Shown one piece after another: positions 59,373 to 64,000 of a stretch of DNA of 64,000 bases. Numbering within the stretch: the first letter of the stretch is position 1; each line of letters starts with the position of its first letter. This DNA comes from Priestia megaterium (GTDB lineage Bacteria; Bacillota; Bacilli; Bacillales; Bacillaceae_H), in NCBI RefSeq assembly GCF_023824195.1, contig NZ_CP085442.1, positions 3,758,001 through 3,822,000 on the forward strand, given 5' to 3'. A program made the position numbers and the translations under genes. Under the pieces are notes generated by a model. It was given only the letters and a program-made list of their open reading frames with translations. It made no database searches and had not been told where the DNA came from.

Positions 59373-59720
59373 TTAAGCGCTTTGAATAGTCACAATGCTT
59401 GTAAATGGCAGTAATACCGTTGACGTTGGAGACTCTACTAATTCCAAATAATTATCTCCCACAAACGTGACCACACCTTCAAGTGGACCAGCTGTCGTTT
59501 CAATCACAACTTCTTGTCCGATATACTGCTCGGCAATTTCCCTAAAAGGTGATTCTTGAGATTCTTTAATAATACTGATCACATATTCTTTAAACGTATC
59601 GGAATAAACAACGTCTTCTACTGCTTTTTTTGTGTTTTCCTGAATAAATTCAGCAAATCGATTTGAAAACAACAGGTGTTTTATCTTTTCTACATAGCGA
59701 CGGTAACAACAAAAAAACAT
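59373..59720 (-). CDS. DUF2642-like protein with helical N-terminus
   Basis: A 115-residue protein. A helical first half (RYVEKIKHLLFSNRFAEFIQ; YVISIIKESQESPFREIAEQ) is followed by a C-terminal beta domain: YIGQEVVIETTAGPLEGVVT, VGDNYLELVES and VLLPFTSIVTIQS. This is the DUF2642 pattern in several Bacillus spore coat and exosporium-linked proteins. AAAGGAGG lies ten bases before the ATG. First gene of the cluster DUF2642-like, Sm-like, double GT2, UGDH, double GT2. A GerE-like TTATAGGTAATT stands 38 bases upstream (weak). Confidence 0.65.
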   Translation of the reverse strand: MFFCCYRRYVEKIKHLLFSNRFAEFIQENTKKAVEDVVYSDTFKEYVISIIKESQESPFREIAEQYIGQEVVIETTAGPLEGVVTFVGDNYLELVESPTSTVLLPFTSIVTIQSA

Positions 59721-59925
59721 AAATTTTGTTCCTCCTTTTTATACTGCTATCCCTTCAAATTACCTATAACAATTGACGTAACCTAAGAGATTACTTTATC
59801 AATATATACAAGCTTTATCAGAAAGGTGACAGAACTTTTATCATATTTTCATACAAATACGCACATGACTAGCCCGTTTTGCATATGATTACTTCCTACT
59901 TCCTCCTACCTACTGAAACCCAAAC

Positions 59926-59960
59926 AAAAAAAGACAAAGCTCCTAAGCTTTGTCTTTTTT
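59926..59960 (-). terminator. Bidirectional terminator of the NlpC/P60 gene
   Basis: AAAAAAGACAAAGC-TCCTAA-GCTTTGTCTTTTTT, 14-bp perfect stem. Confidence 0.92.
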
Positions 59961-59977
59961 ATCTATTAAATGATGAA

Positions 59978-60652
59978 TCAGTTGGCTGCAATACGCTTTG
60001 CTCCTATATAGCGCTCTTTCCAATAGCTTGAATTTTTATCGCTAATTGTAACGCCTTTAGAAGACGATGCGTTAATAAACTTTCCGTCTCCAAGATAAAT
60101 GCCTGCATGAGAAGGACCTTCTTTGTACGTTTCAAAGAACACAAGATCTCCTACCTGCGGTTCACTTACATTTTCACCTGCTTGATAGATATCTTCAACC
60201 GTTCTTGGAATATCAACGCCTACGCTTTCTTTATATACATACTGAAGATATCCGCTGCAGTCAAATCCTGAAGGTGTGGTGCCTCCCCATTTATACGGCG
60301 TGCCCATTAAGGATTTTGCTTTGCTGATTACTTTATCCGTATTCACTTCTGATTCGCCTTCTACAACGCCGCCTTTACCTAATGCATTGTATGTATTCTC
60401 TCCAACAACTCCATCTGCTTCTAGGTTATGTTTCTCTTGAAAAGCCATAACCGCTTTTTTTGTTTCATAATTAAAATAACGCGATACTTCGCCTTTTAAA
60501 AATCCTTTATCTTTTAACACCGTTTTAACTTGTTCAACATCATCATTTGTCATCCCTTGTTTTAAAACCGTGTCGCCAAACGCAGCATGTCCCATTGCCG
60601 GACTTGCAAATAAAGCTCCTCCTACAAGAAGCGCCGATAGCATTTTTTTCAT
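59978..60652 (-). CDS. Secreted NlpC/P60 peptidoglycan hydrolase with PG-binding domain
   Basis: A 224-residue exported hydrolase. It has a signal peptide (residues 1-24, AMGHAAF cleavage region) and a PG_binding_1 domain at about 25-92 (LKQGMTNDDVEQVKTVLKDK, FNYETKKAVMAFQEKH). An NlpC/P60 domain follows at about 105-224, with catalytic Cys in GFDCSGYLQYVY and His in SHAGIYLGDG. The third catalytic position is Asn in FINASS, an allowed variant. It cuts gamma-D-Glu-diamino acid bonds in cell wall peptides. The start at 60652 follows GGGGAGG. Monocistronic. Confidence 0.92.
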   Translation of the reverse strand: MKKMLSALLVGGALFASPAMGHAAFGDTVLKQGMTNDDVEQVKTVLKDKGFLKGEVSRYFNYETKKAVMAFQEKHNLEADGVVGENTYNALGKGGVVEGESEVNTDKVISKAKSLMGTPYKWGGTTPSGFDCSGYLQYVYKESVGVDIPRTVEDIYQAGENVSEPQVGDLVFFETYKEGPSHAGIYLGDGKFINASSSKGVTISDKNSSYWKERYIGAKRIAAN

Positions 60653-60837
60653 TTCGTTTCCTCCCCGAATCATGTTTTAAGCACCGTACAACCATACCAT
60701 CTGCGGATAACAATTCAATTAATAGAAGATAACAATTTGATAACAATCTTCTTAAACAGCCTCAACTCTTGGATGTAAAACGCCGAAATATAAGAAGAAG
60801 AGAAAAACAACTATTCTAGCAAATAAAGGTGATAAAC

Positions 60838-62127
60838 ATGAATTGGTTTAAACGAAACAAAGCGCACGCCGAAGCCGCGGCTGTCGAATCCATCACTGTA
60901 AAGCTTCATGTATCGGACCCGATGATAAAAAAGCAGATTAACATGATTTCCTTAACAGCAGAGGATCTCGAACGGATTGCCAGATTTCAAGTTCACGCGC
61001 TGAACGCCATCGAAGAGATCGTGAATGATTTTTACAAAGCTATTGGCGAACAGGCTCATTTGGTTGCGATTATCAAAAAGCACAGCAGCGTCCATGCATT
61101 AAAACAAACGTTAAAACAGCACATCTTAGAAATGTTTGATGGACAAATAGATGATGCTTTTGTGGTAAAACGTCAAAAAATCTCCAAGATGCACGTTAAA
61201 ATTGGACTTGAGCCAAACTGGTATTTGTGCGCATTTCAAAATTTATTTACGTCGCTTCTTTCAGTATGTGAACGTACGATGGAATCAAAAGAAGAATGTC
61301 TGGCTTTTATTGCAAGTATGACAAAGCTTATTAGTCTAGAACAGCAAATTGTGTTAAAAGCCTATGAGCTTGAATATGACGAGCAGCGCGCTGGACTTCA
61401 GACTCAAAAAGAGAAAATTCAGCTAGAAATCTCTCGTACATCATCTATCCTTTCTTCGTTATCTGAAGAAACGAAGACATTTATGAACCAAATGCACAAT
61501 CAGTCTTCTGACGTCCTTTCTTATGCAAACAAAAGCTCCCAATTGGCAGAAGTCATTGAGAAAGAATCCGTTACGAGTCAAGCAAAATTAAAAGAAGAAC
61601 AAAACATGCTTGGAAGCATACAAAAAAATACGTCGCTCATTCAAAACAAAATGAAAACGCTTGAACATACATCACAGCAAATTCATCAAATCGTTTCGAT
61701 TGTTACTTCTATTGCTGAGCAAACGAATTTATTAGCATTAAACGCTTCGATTGAGTCTGCTCGAGCAGGCGAGCATGGAAAAGGATTTGCAGTGGTGGCA
61801 CAGGAAGTACGGAAGCTTGCAGAAGAAACGAAGAAATCCATTTCTAATATTTCCACTTTTATCGGAGACATTCAAAAACAAATTGAAAGCGTCTCGGCGT
61901 TAGGTGGAGAAGTCGCTAAATTAACAAAAGATACGGCTGACAATATGAACAACATTACTTCTTTTTTCACGAACGTTCTTAGCATAACAACCGAGAACAA
62001 ACAGCAAACCGTTCTAACAAAAAAAGAGCTTGTAAAAATAGCCGACGTAATGAAGCAGCTGTCTCTGCGAATTGAGAAGATGGCACATTCCTCAGAAGAA
62101 CTTGAACGGTTAACTGAAAAAAGTTGA
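60838..62127 (+). CDS. hemAT: Haem-based aerotaxis transducer HemAT
   Basis: A 429-residue soluble chemoreceptor. The globin-coupled sensor is at about residues 25-185, with proximal His in [21 protein letters not shown] coiled-coil linker leads to the MCP signalling domain, whose hairpin tip is [20 protein letters not shown] and [17 protein letters not shown]. Oxygen binding to the haem controls CheA and swimming. There are no membrane helices, as in B. subtilis HemAT. ATG 60838 follows AAAGGTGAT at a normal distance. Monocistronic with a strong terminator. Confidence 0.93.
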   Translation: MNWFKRNKAHAEAAAVESITVKLHVSDPMIKKQINMISLTAEDLERIARFQVHALNAIEEIVNDFYKAIGEQAHLVAIIKKHSSVHALKQTLKQHILEMFDGQIDDAFVVKRQKISKMHVKIGLEPNWYLCAFQNLFTSLLSVCERTMESKEECLAFIASMTKLISLEQQIVLKAYELEYDEQRAGLQTQKEKIQLEISRTSSILSSLSEETKTFMNQMHNQSSDVLSYANKSSQLAEVIEKESVTSQAKLKEEQNMLGSIQKNTSLIQNKMKTLEHTSQQIHQIVSIVTSIAEQTNLLALNASIESARAGEHGKGFAVVAQEVRKLAEETKKSISNISTFIGDIQKQIESVSALGGEVAKLTKDTADNMNNITSFFTNVLSITTENKQQTVLTKKELVKIADVMKQLSLRIEKMAHSSEELERLTEKS

Positions 62128-62132
62128 TATGC

Positions 62133-62169
62133 AAAAAAGCCTTCTCAGCTTGCACAAGAAGGCTTTTTT
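62133..62169 (+). terminator. Bidirectional terminator, hemAT / hpr
   Basis: AAAAAAGCCTTCT, an 11-base loop, AGAAGGCTTTTTT. Confidence 0.9.
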
Positions 62170-62698
62170 ATTTTTTCAAGCTAGCGGGCTCTTGAGAAGA
62201 ACGTTCGATAAACTGGACAAAATCCTCTCCGTATATGCTTCGAATCAGAGCCGTCAGCTCAACAAAGTCAGGCAGCTCTCCGTAAACATCTCGCAGCGGC
62301 ATCGCTCCTTGAAACAAAGGATTTTCAAGAGGGTTATAATCCTCGAGCGTTTTTAAAAACATCTTTTTTCCTTCTTCTGTGAGCTGTACGTATGTATTCC
62401 GCTTATCTTTCTCATTTTTAGAAAGGGTAAGATAGCCCCGCAAGTGCAATTTTTTTGCAAAGTTAAAAGCTGTGGATAAATGCATGACGCCTAGCTTTGA
62501 AATGTCGGTCATCGACGCAATTTCCAGCTGATAAGCAATCCCCAAAATGTGATGCTCATTAATGCTCAAATCGTACGGCTTAACCCACTGCTCCCAATCC
62601 TTTTCAGTAGACTTCCAAAGAGCTTTGCTTACTTGCATCACAAGCTGATTAAACAGCATGGCATCTTTAATCGTATCTTGATTTAACGTGCGTTTCAC
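62168..62698 (-). CDS. hpr: Transition-state regulator Hpr (ScoC)
   Basis: A 176-residue MarR-family repressor of protease, sporulation and motility genes. KALWKSTEKDWEQWVKPYDL, INEHHILGIAYQL, LGVMHLSTAFNFAKKL and NEKDKRNTYVQLTEEGKKMF follow B. subtilis Hpr/ScoC closely, as does RSIYGEDFVQFIERS. The roughly 25-30 residue charged tail of the B. subtilis protein is absent. GTG start preceded by GAGGAAGTGAAGAG. Monocistronic; it shares its terminator with hemAT. Confidence 0.9.
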   Translation of the reverse strand: MKRTLNQDTIKDAMLFNQLVMQVSKALWKSTEKDWEQWVKPYDLSINEHHILGIAYQLEIASMTDISKLGVMHLSTAFNFAKKLHLRGYLTLSKNEKDKRNTYVQLTEEGKKMFLKTLEDYNPLENPLFQGAMPLRDVYGELPDFVELTALIRSIYGEDFVQFIERSSQEPASLKK

Positions 62699-62854
62699 CT
62701 CTTCACTTCCTCTCTAGAAATGCAACCGTTCACATCATTTTCCCCTAAGACTTTATAAACAAAAAGAATGAAAATATATACAAAATATTATACATGATTG
62801 CTTATATATTTCAACTTATTTTGCATAAAAATAAATTTTAACGTTTCTTTATGT

Positions 62855-62896
62855 AAAAAAACAGGTGTGAACGTTCAGCGTTCACGCCTGTTTTTT
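62855..62896 (-). terminator. Terminator of the sigV-rsiV operon
   Basis: AAAAAACAGGTGTGAACG-TTCAG-CGTTCACGCCTGTTTTTT, an 18-bp stem with one G-T pair; the rsiV stop overlaps it. Confidence 0.92.
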
Positions 62897-63758
62897 AATG
62901 AATATACCGTTGACCAACTAGAAGGTTTGAAATAACGGCTGTCGGAATTTCAAACTCAATATTTCCCATATATCCTGGAGCGACTTCGTATTTATCAAAT
63001 ACGATTCTAAGCTTGTGATCTTTTGTAATGTAGAAGCTTTGATTTTCATCAATCTGTTTAAAAGGATCCATATCTTCTTCAGTCAGCCAGTAGATTTTGC
63101 CTTCTTCATGTTTCATTTGATCTTTCATTTGCTGTTTAATATTTTCACTAATGACCTTTATATAGCTTTTATCTTTGAACAAACTTGGAAGCGTAACGAG
63201 CACTTCGTGTTTTTTATCAATCGTGTCGTACTGATTGACGCTGGACGTTGAAGCTCTCGATTCTTCCACATATCGATGAACAACAAGCAAATCGTCAGTA
63301 TCCGTCATAATATCATAGCCGCTGCTTACAGCCACGTTTCCTTTCTCTCCTTTTTGTAATGTTTTCATCTCTTGTTTAAACTGTTCATACAGCTGCTTGT
63401 TTTCTTTTACATACTTTTCATTCAAACTTGTTTGAAGACCTTTGTTTTGCAGCCCTGAAATCGATGGTGTTTTCACGTCAATACGAGAATGCTTTTCTTC
63501 TTGCTTCAGTTCATCAAATGTAATAACTTCTACTACTTTTCCCAGTACAGGAATTTTTACCATTGCATTTGCTGCATCTGGACTTACATTCACCGTCATG
63601 ATAAAAATCACCGCTGCTGCCGCGATCGCGCTCGGCCAAATATAGGATTTCTTTTTACGAGGATGTGAAGCAAGTGCCTGTGCGATAATATCATCTAATT
63701 CGTCTGGAATAGGAATGTCATGATACTGCTTCTTTAACTTTTCTATTTTTTCGTTCAT
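62895..63758 (-). CDS. rsiV: Anti-sigma-V factor RsiV
   Basis: A 287-residue single-pass membrane anti-sigma factor. The cytosolic SigV-binding N-terminus (residues 1-40) is followed by one helix (SAIAAAAVIFIMTVNVS, about 42-60) and an extracellular DUF3298-type domain (NKGLQTSLNEKYVKENKQLY, SGYDIMTDTDDLLVVHRYVE, TLPSLFKDKSYIKVISENIK, FDKYEVAPGYMG). In B. subtilis this domain binds lysozyme, which triggers signal peptidase and RasP cleavage and releases SigV. Its ATG overlaps the sigma factor stop as ATGA. Confidence 0.92.
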   Translation of the reverse strand: MNEKIEKLKKQYHDIPIPDELDDIIAQALASHPRKKKSYIWPSAIAAAAVIFIMTVNVSPDAANAMVKIPVLGKVVEVITFDELKQEEKHSRIDVKTPSISGLQNKGLQTSLNEKYVKENKQLYEQFKQEMKTLQKGEKGNVAVSSGYDIMTDTDDLLVVHRYVEESRASTSSVNQYDTIDKKHEVLVTLPSLFKDKSYIKVISENIKQQMKDQMKHEEGKIYWLTEEDMDPFKQIDENQSFYITKDHKLRIVFDKYEVAPGYMGNIEFEIPTAVISNLLVGQRYIH

Positions 63759-64000
63759 TGTTTTAAATCCTCCTCCGTCATCGTAACCCGCAACAGGTTC
63801 AACCCTCTGTAAAGCCTTGTCTTTACCGTATTTACATTTTCCTCAATGATTTCCGCAATTTCTTCCATTTTTAAATCTTCGAAAAAACGCAGAATAATAA
63901 TGGTCTTATATTTAACCGGCAGCTGATCCATTGCTTGTTTTAAATCTATATCTTCATACTTATCTTCGCGTCCGCTGCTCAAGTGCTCAAGCGCTTCATC
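63755..64000 (-). CDS. sigV: ECF sigma factor SigV (C-terminal part, runs off the window)
   Basis: The last 81 residues of an extracytoplasmic-function sigma factor: region 4 with DLKQAMDQLPVKYKTIIILR, FFEDLKMEEIAEIIEENVNT and VKTRLYRGLNLLRVTM as the -35 recognition helix. The frame is open to the right edge, so the start lies outside. The four-base overlap with rsiV and the identity of rsiV indicate SigV, the lysozyme-response sigma factor. Confidence 0.88.
   Translation of the reverse strand, partial: DEALEHLSSGREDKYEDIDLKQAMDQLPVKYKTIIILRFFEDLKMEEIAEIIEENVNTVKTRLYRGLNLLRVTMTEEDLKQ

Noticed and set aside
1..64000. CRISPR arrays, tRNA or rRNA genes, prophage or complete insertion sequences
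   Set aside because: Looked for and not seen. The only dispersed repeats are the five non-coding elements, which encode no transposase.

Overview
The window looks like chromosomal DNA of an endospore-forming Bacillaceae bacterium, most likely Priestia (Bacillus) megaterium. The grounds are low-to-moderate GC, strong AGGAGG ribosome binding sites, a YjcZ-type spore peptide, a SpoIIP paralogue, Hpr/ScoC, SigV/RsiV, HemAT, Nin/ComJ and a P450 that I recognise from memory as very close to CYP109E1. No rRNA, tRNA, CRISPR array, prophage or complete insertion sequence is visible.

Layout. 1-6.8 kb: end of an unknown gene, a YjcZ peptide, two amino acid permeases in one operon, then the divergent proline catabolic pair P5C dehydrogenase and proline dehydrogenase. 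6.8-16 kb: a DUF1963 gene under an apparent SOS box, a YcxB-like protein, a VOC protein, a SpoIIP paralogue broken by an in-frame stop, a PAS-GGDEF-EAL protein, a polysaccharide deacetylase and ferritin. 16-29 kb: a protein with four AbrB-like repeats, a TcaA-like lipoprotein, a methyltransferase, an orphan oligopeptide-binding lipoprotein, an M32 carboxypeptidase, PsiE, an aldo/keto reductase, DinB, GNAT and several small membrane proteins. 29-39 kb: two MerR regulators (one beside a truncated aldo/keto reductase, one with an MFS exporter and a CPBP protease), DUF5316 paralogues, a GH32 sucrose hydrolase, a YtxH protein and patatin. 39-52 kb: a Bce/Yxd-type antimicrobial-peptide sensing and resistance module, a YisP-like isoprenoid enzyme, a FUSC transporter, a CstR-like persulfide sensor, the nuclease/Nin pair and HelD. 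52-64 kb: an HxlR regulator, P450, DoxX, a five-gene glycan cluster with two tandem-GT2 proteins, an NlpC/P60 hydrolase, HemAT, Hpr and rsiV-sigV.

The most unusual structure is a dispersed family of five roughly 290-350 bp repeats (494-783, 8838-9151, 12971-13270, 19038-19390, 28226-28533). Each has imperfect terminal inverted repeats and conserved internal stems. Every copy sits directly behind the 3' end of a gene, oriented so that one of its hairpins plus a T-run would terminate that gene. In one copy that hairpin has a different sequence but is still paired. Other leads are the tandem-GT2/UDP-sugar dehydrogenase/DUF2642-like cluster, the four-domain AbrB protein, an SOS box on a DUF1963 gene, two long-stem hairpins in tandem at 36.6 kb, a 41-residue hydrophobic peptide gene beside helD, and several clear operators.

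All family names come from reading motifs and from memory. No database search was run.
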